From the NCBI RefSeq assembly GCF_000698145.1, contig NZ_BAXB01000002.1, positions 186,001 to 250,000 of the forward strand: a DNA stretch of 64,000 nucleotides. The letters run 5' to 3'. Position 1 is the stretch's first letter, and every line of letters starts with the position of its first letter. Source of the DNA: Geomicrobium sp. JCM 19039. Lineage in GTDB: Bacteria > Bacillota > Bacilli > Bacillales > Marinococcaceae. Made by a program: the position numbers and the translations under genes. Of this stretch, positions 56,258 through 64,000 are shown piece by piece. The notes under the pieces are model-generated. The model was not told the origin of the DNA. It saw nothing but the letters and a program-made list of their open reading frames with translations, and made no database searches.

Positions 56258-57343
56258 TTACTCATCATCTTTAGGCAAATCCATCCTATCCACAGCATTT
56301 TTCAAATCATCGTTATGAATGTGCGTATAAATCATCGTCGTTTGGATCGATGAATGGCCAAGTTGACGTCGCAACTTCGGTACATCATTAATTTCGTTAT
56401 GATACCTCGTTGCAAATGAATGCCGTAATTTATGAACAGATAACGAAGGTTTGCCGAAAGCGGCTGCATATTTTTCAACTAATTTTTCTATAGATCGTGC
56501 CGTTAATCGTCTTGGGGTTCCTTTTGGGCCCATTGCCGCTGCGACAAATAACGCTTTGTTCGTTTGCTTGATTTTGTAGCGCTCCGCTCTTATTTGCAAA
56601 TAATCATCTAAGTCCGCTTTTGCTTGTTTGCTAAAATAAACGAATTGTTCTTTGTTCCCTTTACGAATCACTCGAGCGGTGTATTTGCTATGATCAATAT
56701 CATCAATATTTAGATTCACAACTTCTGAAAGCCGTAAGCCAGAACCTAAAATGAGCGACACAACCGCTGTATCACGTTCGCGGTTTCTTAAATGAAAATT
56801 TACGAGCTTTTTGTTGTCTGTAACAAGCTTGCCGTACTCAGACGCAACAAATTGGCGAAATTCTTCATACTCATCACCAATTAAGATGTTTCCTTCCATT
56901 TTGTTTGCCGTCGTTTCCATACTCTCTTTAATATCATTGAATTCAAGCTTTGCCATCACATTTCGTTTTAAATAGGGCTGCAAATCACGGGTTTCAGCGA
57001 TGTTTTGAAGGTAATTGAAAAGCGATTTTAAGCCAGACAGCTTGCGATTAATGGTCACTTCTTTGTTTTGCAATTCATATTGAAGGAACGTCAAAAATTG
57101 CTCGGCTTCTTGAACGGTCATTGATTCAAGCAACTCAAGAGGTAGTTCCTTTAGGTCACCAGGATAATCATTTTCCGTAACTAGCCAATGAAAGAAGATT
57201 TTATAATCGTGTACGTAATTAAGCAGTGATGCTACGGATAACTTTCGTTTTTTATAATTAACATATTCTTCAACAAACCACGGAAGGTCTTTAACATGTG
57301 TTTGAAGCTTCGTGTACATTTGCTGCTTAGATTGATTTTCCAA
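56258..57343 (-). CDS. xerS: Tyrosine recombinase, XerS-like
   Basis: 361 residues. N-terminal SAM-like core-binding domain (about 15-125) and C-terminal catalytic domain with the full residue set: Arg in GSGLRLSEV, Lys in IRKGNKEQ, HKLRHSFATR, GHSSIQTT and the nucleophile Tyr in MIYTHIH. Length and sequence are closest to the single-recombinase XerS type, which resolves chromosome dimers in streptococci and is widespread in Bacilli; a phage-type integrase is less likely since no phage genes are near. TTG 57343 follows GAGGTGATC. An inverted repeat lies about 50 bases upstream. Confidence 0.82.
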   Translation of the reverse strand: MENQSKQQMYTKLQTHVKDLPWFVEEYVNYKKRKLSVASLLNYVHDYKIFFHWLVTENDYPGDLKELPLELLESMTVQEAEQFLTFLQYELQNKEVTINRKLSGLKSLFNYLQNIAETRDLQPYLKRNVMAKLEFNDIKESMETTANKMEGNILIGDEYEEFRQFVASEYGKLVTDNKKLVNFHLRNRERDTAVVSLILGSGLRLSEVVNLNIDDIDHSKYTARVIRKGNKEQFVYFSKQAKADLDDYLQIRAERYKIKQTNKALFVAAAMGPKGTPRRLTARSIEKLVEKYAAAFGKPSLSVHKLRHSFATRYHNEINDVPKLRRQLGHSSIQTTMIYTHIHNDDLKNAVDRMDLPKDDE

Positions 57344-57391
57344 AAGATCACCTCATAACCATATTTTACAAGATCCGATTTAGAAAAGCAA

Positions 57392-57425
57392 TTTATTACG
57401 TCAAATTTATATTTTACGTAATAAA
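57392..57425. promoter_or_regulatory. Inverted repeat upstream of the XerS-like gene
   Basis: Perfect ten-base arms TTTATTACGT (57392-57401) and ACGTAATAAA (57416-57425) with a 14-base AT spacer. In streptococci the XerS target site lies just upstream of xerS, so this is a candidate recombination site or an autoregulatory operator. Confidence 0.5.
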
Positions 57426-57567
57426 GTTATGTGAAGAGTATTTAGAAAGTCATTCATAGTATGCTTCCACTATGCTACCTTGCTCGTCAACCTCTTTCTC
57501 ACTCTTCTTCTACATCAGGCTTTCATACAATTTGTGTATAATGACTATAATTCTTCATATTCACTTA

Positions 57568-57576
57568 TGCTATAAT
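57568..57576 (+). promoter_or_regulatory. Extended -10 promoter
   Basis: TGCTATAAT, an extended -10 element, 33 bases before the apparent lipoprotein gene. A second TATAAT lies at 57546-57551. Confidence 0.4.
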
Positions 57577-57608
57577 TAATCATCTTTGAACTCTGATTAA
57601 GGGGCGCG

Positions 57609-58013
57609 ATTTATCATACTAAAGTTCACTCGTTTAGGATCATATTCTTGCTGTTAATTGGCTGCAGTTCTACTGGTGAAACGTTAGCTGTTGGCAGTTA
57701 CAAAGACCCGGATACCATTGTGTTCCAGGATGAAGAGATTAGCGAAGAAAAGGTCATTGACGAGGTTAAAAACATCGTCAATGCTGCTGATGAAGCAACT
57801 GAACCCCCTGACGGGCCTCCAAACATAGTCATCCATGTTAATGACTGGCAATACTCCACAATGGTTATGAGCATTTCTTTGTGGACAGATAGTGGTTCTA
57901 CACCTACCTTGCTCAGAGGTGATTTGGTCGACTCTGAAAAGCAATTTTACCAACTATCTGAAGAGAGCTGGTTTGAAATTCAAGAACTACTTGACTTAGA
58001 GGAATACCTTTAA
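57609..58013 (+). CDS. Small lipoprotein of unknown function
   Basis: About 134 residues. The frame reads a full lipoprotein signal, KVHSFRIIFLLLIGCSS, but the only conventional start codon (TTG 57648) would cut into it. AAGGGG at 57599 is correctly placed for an ATT codon at 57609, so either ATT is used or the start codon carries an error. The mature domain is acidic (QDEEISEEKVIDEVKN) with HVNDWQYSTMVMS in the middle; family not recognised. It begins the AT-richer accessory patch. Confidence 0.55.
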   Translation: MYHTKVHSFRIIFLLLIGCSSTGETLAVGSYKDPDTIVFQDEEISEEKVIDEVKNIVNAADEATEPPDGPPNIVIHVNDWQYSTMVMSISLWTDSGSTPTLLRGDLVDSEKQFYQLSEESWFEIQELLDLEEYL

Positions 58014-58470
58014 TCTACTCCACCAACACCCATGAATCTTATTCTATCCTTACGTGTTGGAATTCCGTTGTTTACTGTTTCCCATAACCCATTTTCAAAT
58101 CGCTCGTAGTGCTCAAACACGCACGGTAATCCGTTTGCAATAGCTAGTTATGATGATCCATTAGTTGAAAATGTAAATGTGGAGCAAAGGAAATACCAGA
58201 ATGTCCGACTCTACCAATCAACTCTCCTTGATTTACTCGCTGATCAGCTGAAACTTGTATTGACCCGGTCTGAAAATGCACGAATGCAGCAAAAACAGTA
58301 AAACTGAACTCTAACATACGTGATAGTTCTGAAATGGCTGTGCGGTAAGAGCTGTTTTGCTATGAACGCAACAACACGAAATAGAATGTTGGACGGATCC
58401 TTAGGGAATCGTGCTTCCTGTTGAAAATATTTCAAAAGCAAAGCAAAGCCAAGCCAAGGCATGTTGTATT
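58010..58470 (-). pseudogene. C-terminal half of an M23 peptidase, degraded
   Basis: Minus-strand translation gives AAFVHFQTGSIQV, VNQGELIGRVGHSG and APHLHFQLMD, the end of an M23 (LytM) peptidase with the HxH zinc motif, then in another frame a tail ending RIRFMGVGGVD at 58010. No intact start is present and upstream sequence to about 58470 is only weakly M23-like. A matching N-terminal half lies 2.4 kb away at 60881-61294. Confidence 0.6.
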
Positions 58471-58744
58471 CCTTTTATTGTTTATTAATTGTCTTTCAGC
58501 TGGCAGTAATATAAAGATTTCAACGAGTTCTTCTTCTGTCATTCTAAAAGTTTCATTCCTCTCAATTTTTGATTGAGCTTCAATGTTATTCCTCAATTAC
58601 GCATTCGCATAGCTAGCTGAAGACCAAGTGAACTGATGTTATCTAACATTTCCTCCTCAATTAATATTGTATATTCAATTTTGACTATAAAATTATTTTT
58701 AAACTCCCTGGCACAGGGAATAAGTATTTACGTTTTGTTGTTCC
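58471..58744. other. AT-rich gap in the accessory patch
   Basis: No gene or clear structure seen between the M23 fragment and the truncated PadR copy. Confidence 0.3.
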
Positions 58745-59052
58745 AGTAACTTGATCGATTTATCAATATATTTTTTTGTAGCTTTATGGTTTCAAATATG
58801 TGTTCAAAAACGAGAAGCGTAAATGGAGAAGGATTCACTTTTTAAGCTTCTTTTCTTGCTGCTTTCGCAATGATACAAGTGCTTCATCTCTATCCAACTT
58901 ATCGACAAAAGAAAATTCAGAATACAATTGCGTAGGGTACGGATTCAATGGTTTTTCTAACACTTCTTTTATGAGTTGCTTTTCGTATACCTTTCCTCTA
59001 TTTGTAATTGCATAAATTTCTTCCTGACGATGGCTAGTGTGTTTAAATTGTT
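58745..59052 (-). pseudogene. Truncated copy of the PadR gene
   Basis: About 310 bases that match the 3' two-thirds of the PadR gene at 59816-60331 at high identity (shared YAITNRGK-YEKQLIKE and LEKPLNPYPTQLYS blocks), with an internal deletion of about 50 bases and no DNA-binding N-terminus. It lies directly downstream of the CPBP gene in the same orientation, so the CPBP gene is bracketed by direct repeats. Confidence 0.75.
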
Positions 59053-59054
59053 GA

Positions 59055-59745
59055 CTATGTAGCAACATTAAATATAAATATCAAAATTACTACATCGAGC
59101 ATAAAGTGTATCATAAAAGCCCAATAGAATCCTTTTGTTTCTTGAATAGACTTCGCTAAGAAATATCCTAAATACGCTGATATTAACACACCAAATATTC
59201 CATTCGGGGCAACACCCCAATAATGGATAATCCCAAATATAGCAGATCCCATAATTAAACCATATACAGAAGAATTCGTTTCATTATCTCCCATTGTCAC
59301 ATACGGAAGTCTAAAAATTACTTCTTCAATAAAAGCGTTTGTTGCTGCTAATGGAATAACCATTAATAAAGCTACTAAGCTAAAATCAAACCCTACCGCA
59401 TACGTTTGTAAAAATGCTACCACTCCCATGATAGCTACCATTATTATGCCTATACCCAAAGCATCGTGTTCCCATTTTCCTTCGCCTAATAAAAATGAAG
59501 GTTTCATCTTGCCCTTACGATTAAAATTTAAATAACCCAATTTAAATTTTATCCGCAAATATGTAAATCAATAATAAAGCTAAAGCCGCTACGATTAATC
59601 CACTGAGTTGATAGTTTAAATGATAATTTAAAGCAGTGTTATCAAAAATATTAAAATTAAATATTGGATTCTCAGTTACTATGAATAATAACCAAGTGAC
59701 AAGTAACATCAAGATAGTAAAAATGCCTAATTTAAAGTATTTCAT
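59055..59745 (-). CDS. CPBP-family intramembrane metalloprotease, one frameshift
   Basis: About 230 residues after repair, with six or more membrane segments. CPBP/Abi motifs are present: FIEEVIFRLP (EExxxR), GIIHYWG (first His) and the last His in MIHFMLDVV. These proteases include prenyl-protein processing enzymes and bacteriocin-immunity proteins. An extra T near 59549 splits it; without it the frame runs YIFADKIKLGYLNFNRKGKMKPS. ATG 59745 has GGAGG at the right distance. It follows the PadR gene and is probably its target. Confidence 0.75.
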
Positions 59746-59815
59746 ATTACCTCCAAATTTTTCATTCAAATAACATAAACCAAAATAGATTTATTCCAAT
59801 TGATTCGTTTTCTTT

Positions 59816-60331
59816 TCACAGTAACTTGATCGCTTTATTAATATATTTTTGTTGTAGCTTTATGGTTTCAAACATGTGTTCAAAAACAAGCAAGGCAAAA
59901 GAGGAGAGGTTCTCTTTTTTTACTTTTAATCCATAAGATACTATTTCGTGTTCTTCTTCCAAATTTTTTTGTTGCTTTCGCAATGCTGCAAGTGCTTCAT
60001 CTCTATCCAACTTTTCCATAAAGGAAAATCCAGAATACAATTGCGTAGGGTATGGATTCAATGGTTTTTCTAACGCTTCTTTTATGAGTTGCTTTTCATA
60101 TTCCTTTCCTCTATTTGTAATTGCATAAATCGCTTTCTGGCGATGGCCAGTTTGTTCAATATGGCTGACTTCAATGTATCCTTCTTTTTCCAGTTTATTG
60201 AGCGCATTATAAATTGACCCAATAAGTAGTCCACTCCATCGTTCAGCATCCATACTTTTCAGTGTTTCTTTAATATCGTATCCTGACATCGGTTGTATCC
60301 CTAATAAAGCGAGAACCAATAATTTCGCCAT
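59816..60331 (-). CDS. PadR-family transcriptional regulator
   Basis: 171 residues. N-terminal PadR winged helix (MAKLLVLALLGIQPMSGYDIKETLK, then GLLIGSIYNALNKLEKEGYI and RQKAIYAITNRG) and a C-terminal helical dimerisation region. PadR proteins usually repress adjacent membrane or transport genes in response to small molecules. AAAGGTGATATT precedes the ATG. The upstream gap carries a tandem TTTGTATATTCA repeat that could be its operator. A truncated copy lies 0.75 kb downstream. Confidence 0.87.
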   Translation of the reverse strand: MAKLLVLALLGIQPMSGYDIKETLKSMDAERWSGLLIGSIYNALNKLEKEGYIEVSHIEQTGHRQKAIYAITNRGKEYEKQLIKEALEKPLNPYPTQLYSGFSFMEKLDRDEALAALRKQQKNLEEEHEIVSYGLKVKKENLSSFALLVFEHMFETIKLQQKYINKAIKLL

Positions 60332-60340
60332 AATATCACC

Positions 60341-60366
60341 TTTGTATATTCAAATTTGTATATTCA
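60341..60366. promoter_or_regulatory. Tandem 12-base repeat upstream of padR
   Basis: TTTGTATATTCA at 60341-60352 and again at 60355-60366, period 14, just before the padR ribosome site and next to a TATAC-rich promoter region. A likely regulator binding site. Confidence 0.45.
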
Positions 60367-60455
60367 TACTATACTGTTATACTAAGAATGTCAATGGGCG
60401 AAGTAATCACAACTTTTCGTTATATGCTCCTATTCAGTAATAGATCTCTGCCAAC

Positions 60456-60577
60456 GTTTATAAAAGTATGCCTTTAAGGAATAGAAGAACGCATTGATCA
60501 AAATGTGGCATATCATGTTTATAAATATGGTTAAAAACATTTATAAACGTTTATGTCTACCGTTTACCTTTATAAAC
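60456..60577. repeat. Four GTTTATAAA motifs, res-like region
   Basis: GTTTATAAA at 60456-60464 and 60517-60525; its complement TTTATAAAC at 60540-60548 and 60569-60577. The middle pair forms an inverted repeat. Paired sites directly upstream of a serine resolvase are what a res site looks like. Confidence 0.5.
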
Positions 60578-60623
60578 AAGAAACGTACATTGAGGGTAGC
60601 AAAAAACATAAGGGGGAGGAAAC

Positions 60624-60800
60624 AAGGCTGCTACTTATGGATACATACGGGTAAACACTAAAGAACAGAATGAACAGCTTCAGTTACACAAAATGTTGGA
60701 AAGGGGTGTTGAGGGACGTCGCATTATGGATATGTTAAAGCTGAAGAAAAACATGTTTTATAAAATCATGAAGAAATATAAAGAAGCACAGAGCTCCTAG
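60624..60800 (+). pseudogene. Dead mini-resolvase (serine recombinase remnant)
   Basis: A 59-codon frame: YGYIRVNTKEQNEQLQLHKM, the N-terminus of Tn3-type resolvases, joined directly to a C-terminal HTH-like segment (GRRIMDMLKLKKNMFYKIMKK). The catalytic Ser (YxRVST) is Asn, the central catalytic domain is missing, and no start codon follows the good GGGGGAGG ribosome site (AAG where ATG is expected). A remnant rather than a working gene. Confidence 0.65.
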
Positions 60801-60837
60801 CTCAATGCTTTATTTTGAGTGGCGTTACTACTCAAGT

Positions 60838-60887
60838 GTGGTTTAAGGAGAAATGGCGGTAGTATCGTCAGATGCTACCTTTACCCC
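60838..60887. other. Possible Tn3-like terminal repeat
   Basis: Read on the minus strand, this begins GGGGTAAAGGTAGCATCTGA and continues with an ACTACCGCCATTT block. It starts exactly where the M23 homology stops, near 60884. Tn3-family ends begin with GGGG, but I found no matching opposite end, so this is tentative. Confidence 0.3.
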
Positions 60888-61294
60888 ATAATGATATAGT
60901 TACCAGCAACGGATTGAGTGTCATCTTTATTCGGATTAAAATTATGAGCATATTTACGAGCGCTATACAGATCTGAAAGCCACTTCGTTTTCGCTCGCTC
61001 TTTAAACCCGTCCTCTGCTTTAACAACGATTCCGTCACAAGGAGCAAACACTTCTAGACCCCAACAATAATAGTTCTCTATTGGCACACCAAAAAATAAA
61101 TACTGCCCAATATTCGTTCGATAGGCTGGCCGACCCTTTCGTTTCCAATCTACTTGAACGAAATCATACGCATACCTTGATCCAAATCGGTTCGTACCGT
61201 GACTTGGAATTTTACTGCCTGGTGTGTTTGGACAATACCACTCCCCTCTCAATGGAAACTCTACACTGACTGGTTCACACTTTGCATCAATCAT
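60881..61294 (-). pseudogene. N-terminal half of an M23 peptidase, truncated
   Basis: 137 residues with a good start (GGGAGGGG upstream). VEFPLRGEWYCPNTPGS leads to the first zinc motif SHGTNRFGSRYAYDFVQ (His ... Asp); DGIVVKAEDG follows. The frame ends abruptly at GNYIIMG, where an M23 domain would continue to the HxH motif. That continuation, from AAFVHFQTGS onward, is at 58010-58330. Either one gene was split by an insertion or two related genes each lost a half. Confidence 0.6.
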
Positions 61295-61420
61295 CAGATG
61301 CCCCTCCCAAATCCTGCTTTAGACGTCAAGTTCTATTTTACACTCCTAGTTAAGAATGTTTTTTCAAATTTTTCATTCGATAACTTGCCTTATAACTTCC
61401 CTCTATAATTGTATGAGTTA

Positions 61421-61624
61421 CTATACCCACTGTTCATGATCCCTGCTCTTCCTTGCCCACATGATGACGATGGAAAATGCAACGATTGACAAAAGAATAT
61501 TAGTGAATAGATTTTGAGGTGAAGGGACCCAAAAAATGATCGGTGTGGTCACGATAAAGTAAACGCCATACACGATAAGAATTTTCAACCCATGTCTTTG
61601 TAATACACCGAGCAAGCTGCTCAC
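61421..61624 (-). CDS. Small two-segment membrane protein
   Basis: 67 residues with two membrane segments (about 13-33 and 38-57) and a charged tail (ARKSRDHEQW). No family recognised. Its start overlaps the stop of the acetyltransferase gene by four bases, so the two are likely co-translated. Confidence 0.6.
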   Translation of the reverse strand: MSSLLGVLQRHGLKILIVYGVYFIVTTPIIFWVPSPQNLFTNILLSIVAFSIVIMWARKSRDHEQWV

Positions 61625-62043
61625 CTCTCCACATGATTTAGTTTGGCAAATGCGACTAAGCTTCCTTGATCACAAGATGTGAATGCGTGCTTTTTGTAAA
61701 AAGAACGCACCGCAGGTTCATCGTCGGTTAACAATACGAGTTGTCGCACGTGCTTGAAGTCGTTAATCACTTTAGTTAGCAGTGATGACCCTATTCCTGA
61801 ATGTTGGTACGTTTGTAATACGAGAAGATCTTGAATATAAACGATCGTTTCTCCATCACCTACGATTCGTACAAGACCGATTAATCGGTTTTCGTGCCAT
61901 GCTGACACGATCGCTAATGATTGTTCGATCCCAGCCATTAGAGTGGATATATCTTTCGTATATTCCGTCCAGCCTGCATCTTTATAAAGAGCGAGCACGT
62001 CTGCACGAGGTAACGTTTTGCTTTTACTGTATGAAATGTTCAT
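61621..62043 (-). CDS. GNAT-family N-acetyltransferase
   Basis: 140 residues with the GNAT fold. The acetyl-CoA motif A reads VLQTYQHSGIGSSLL near residue 83 (Q-x-x-G-I/V-G pattern), and AVRSFYKKHAFTSCD is motif B. Substrate unknown; similar Bacillus proteins acetylate small amines or peptides. ATG 62043 follows GGAGTTGAAGG; the longer reading upstream belongs to the preceding membrane protein in another frame. Confidence 0.8.
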   Translation of the reverse strand: MNISYSKSKTLPRADVLALYKDAGWTEYTKDISTLMAGIEQSLAIVSAWHENRLIGLVRIVGDGETIVYIQDLLVLQTYQHSGIGSSLLTKVINDFKHVRQLVLLTDDEPAVRSFYKKHAFTSCDQGSLVAFAKLNHVER

Positions 62044-62060
62044 TCCTTCAACTCCAATGT

Positions 62061-62260
62061 TTACTGTTTGTTCATTGATGTAGAGATTTTGTGCAATTCG
62101 ACATAAATGAGAAGTAACCAGCCTACGATAAATCCTAGTAAATTGTTTGAGCAGTTTCAAAGTTCAATGACAGCAAATCAAGAAACGTGTATAAAACAAG
62201 TATTAAAATAACGCCACCGAGGGCACTAAAAATCAATCGTAAAACGATGGCTTTTTCAAT
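62061..62260 (-). CDS. Small two-segment membrane protein, one frameshift
   Basis: Not an intact reading frame, but adding one T at about 62143 gives about 66 residues: IEKAIVLRLIFSALGGVIL ... then LLGFIVGWLLLIYVELHK and a stop at 62061. Two clear membrane segments and a short charged end. The start is uncertain (an ATT at 62260 behind GGGGAGT). It would head the acetyltransferase operon. Family not recognised. Confidence 0.5.
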
Positions 62261-62533
62261 ACTCCCCTACATAGAGTGTATATAGCGACTTCCCCCTTTA
62301 TACTATTCGAAATAAACGATTAATTCAATCTATGGTATGTGAAATTTAGGTTGTGTTCGGATACCCTCTTCAATTAGCATCACAGGTAAAACAAGAAAAA
62401 ACCGCCCTAGGCTGGACGGTTTACTTGGTAGGGTCAAACAAAAGGTGGTCTAGCGCTTACCAATATTTGAAGCACAAGTTAACCATAGCATAGACCTAGT
62501 ACAATGATCAAATATAAACACTCAAATATATAA

Positions 62534-62851
62534 TTAGCGGAATTTGGCTGGCCATTGTCGGAATACGTCAACCCCGCGACCACCGGTAATGGAAACTTCC
62601 GCATCATTCGTTTGTTGCTTAACTTCTACACGATAGACGAGATGACCCGATTGATTGTCTTTTTCAAATAGTTCGAGTGTGTATGATTGATTGTTTCCCT
62701 CTTGCACACGATGTGACTTCCACGGCAGTAGCAATAACTGCTCGTGCATCTGTTCCAGCTGTTTTAATACCTTCTCTTCACTAACGTTCCCTTCGTTGTC
62801 CAAAACCGCAATCGGTTGGTTGCTACGCTTCGTTGTTGTATATTTGTTCAT
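62534..62851 (-). CDS. Protein of unknown function
   Basis: 105 residues: an acidic helical first half (SEEKVLKQLEQMHEQLLLL) and a beta-rich second half (HLVYRVEVKQQTNDAEVSI). No signal peptide or membrane segment. GGAGGGAG precedes the ATG. I do not recognise the family. Confidence 0.5.
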   Translation of the reverse strand: MNKYTTTKRSNQPIAVLDNEGNVSEEKVLKQLEQMHEQLLLLPWKSHRVQEGNNQSYTLELFEKDNQSGHLVYRVEVKQQTNDAEVSITGGRGVDVFRQWPAKFR

Positions 62852-62921
62852 GGTGCTTCTCCCTCCTGTTGGTGTGTCTCTCTTCTACTTCTATACCGCA
62901 AATGACAATCGGGTAAACCTT

Positions 62922-64000
62922 TTAGATAAGTTCGTTTTCGCGCTCTTTTGAATAAGGAATGACTTGATCAAGTTGGCCTTCTTTTAATTTTGTTGGCCAC
63001 GCTGAATCTGCAAGTAAGGAGCGACCGATGGCAACATAATCGAAATGACCTTGTCTGATCTGCTCCTCAGTCCAATTGATGTTGTCAGTGATGGACGGGG
63101 CATGGACTTCTTCGCTTCGGTATGCGCGGTCAATACCAATTGAACCGACAGCAATTACCGGTTTCCCCGTCAAATGTTTTGTCCAGGCAGCTAAGTTCCG
63201 CTCACTGTCTTCCTCCGGGAACTCCGTTTCCCAAATGCGACGAGTGGAGCAATGGAAAACATCAACACCAGCATCAACAAGCGGCTTCAAAAACGTAGAT
63301 AATTCCTGGGAATTGCGCGCAATCTTTGCTTCGTAATCAGCGCCTTTCCATTGAGAAAAGCGAAAAACGATCGGGAATTCAGGGCCTACAGCTGCTCGGC
63401 ACGCACGCACAATATCAATGGCAAACGTCATTCGTTTTTCAAGGGATCCACCATATCGATCAGTACGGTGATTTGTACGTGACCAGAAAAACTGATCAAT
63501 CAAGTATCCGTGTGCCCCGTGAAGTTCAATCCCATCGAAACCGATGTCTTTTGCATCTTTGGCCGCATTTGCATATTGGTTTACTAAATCTTCAATATCG
63601 GATTCAGTTAACTCATGAATTCCTTCTACCGGTTCCCCTTTTAAGCTGTAGCCAGATGGCTTACTGGAGCTGCTTAGGGGTTTGGCAAACTACCTGCTTT
63701 TCTCGCTGCCCCGACATGCCAAAGTTGTGGAATAATCTTACCGCCGGCTCGATGAACCTCGGAGACAACTTGTTTCCATCCTTGGAGCGCGTCATCACCA
63801 TGAAAACGTGGAATATTTTCAGACATAACCGCCGCTGGATGATTGATTGCTGTGCCTTCGGTAATGATTAAGCCGACACCGTTGGTCGCGCGTTTTGCGT
63901 AATAACTAGCCACATCTTCACCTGGGATGCCTTCTGGTGAAAACATTCTTGTCATCGGAGCCATTGCAATTCGACTTTGCAACTGACTGTTCTTAAACGG
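62922..64000 (-). CDS. Old Yellow Enzyme-family NADH:flavin oxidoreductase, partial, one frameshift
   Basis: At least 358 residues; the N-terminus runs off the window end. FMN-binding OYE barrel: IAMAPMTRMF, HGAHGYLIDQFFW (His pair), the SRTNHRTDRYGGSLEKR block and VIAVGSIG, AIGRSLLADS at the phosphate site. These enzymes reduce enones or nitro compounds with NAD(P)H. A missing C at the run 63677-63680 splits the frame; repair gives LPNPLSSSSKPSGYS. It is the last gene of the window. Confidence 0.88.

Noticed and set aside
56258-57343. Phage or integrative-element integrase
   Set aside because: Length and sequence fit XerS, and there are no phage structural genes, tRNA attachment site or excisionase nearby.
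1-64000. tRNA or rRNA genes
   Set aside because: Looked for clover-leaf-like stretches and conserved rRNA sequence in the gene-free gaps; none seen.

Overview
The window looks like chromosomal DNA of a Gram-positive, low-to-moderate GC member of the Bacillaceae, most likely a salt- or alkali-adapted one. Evidence: ribosome binding sites of the AGGAGG type, Bacillus-type gene order ccdC - yneK - aconitase - yneP - yneQ, lipoprotein signal peptides, a sigma-D-like promoter in front of cheV, a perfect Fur box, an OpuA-type glycine betaine ABC transporter, a BCCT osmolyte transporter, an NhaC-type Na+/H+ antiporter, and strongly acidic exported proteins. The genus cannot be fixed from the sequence alone; a Geomicrobium/Shouchella-like organism is an inference. 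Layout. 0-11 kb: cytochrome c biogenesis (ccdC), aconitase, a small FbpB-like peptide, thioesterase, NAD synthetase, metA with a downstream hydrolase, a degenerate EAL (YkuI-like) protein, a receiver-like protein, YppG, and a dipeptidase. 11-17 kb: SurA-N lipoprotein, opuA operon, cheV, and small orphan peptides. 17-25.7 kb: HAD phosphatase, flavin reductase, YitT membrane protein, D-serine ammonia-lyase with an alkyltransferase-like protein, catalase, and a large exported protein made of six NlpC/P60-like modules of which one keeps the catalytic residues. 25.7-26.6 and 33.9-34.8 kb: two long non-coding stretches that share an inverted dispersed repeat; the first also carries a 58-bp tandem repeat. 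Between and after them: BCCT transporter, patA, 3-methyladenine glycosylase, MIP18-type protein, two M3 peptidases, an ATP-grasp ligase, and panE. 37.6-41.3 kb: MtnE-like aminotransferase, MtnU-like amidase, FAH-family protein, atypical SDR. 41.34-41.66 kb: a non-coding stretch with several predicted stems and a perfect terminator, a candidate structured RNA. 41.7-46.6 kb: RmlC-like epimerase, histidine phosphatase, YeiH exporter with divergent LysR regulator, inositol phosphatase, purU, cytochrome c551. 47-52.9 kb: a Fur-controlled ferric-siderophore uptake operon with two binding lipoproteins, two permeases, an ATPase and a ferredoxin-NADP reductase-like flavoprotein. 53-57.4 kb: NhaC, DUF421 protein, XerS-like recombinase. 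57.4-61.3 kb: an AT-richer accessory patch with a lipoprotein, pieces of M23 peptidase genes, a PadR regulator with a CPBP membrane protease, a truncated PadR copy, and a dead mini-resolvase behind res-like repeats. 61.4-64 kb: GNAT acetyltransferase, small membrane proteins, and an Old Yellow Enzyme gene running off the end. An important general point: about twenty otherwise well-conserved genes are broken by single-base indels, most next to short homopolymers. Restoring one base at each site gives full-length family members, so I read them as probable sequencing errors rather than pseudogenes and give whole-gene coordinates with the break noted.
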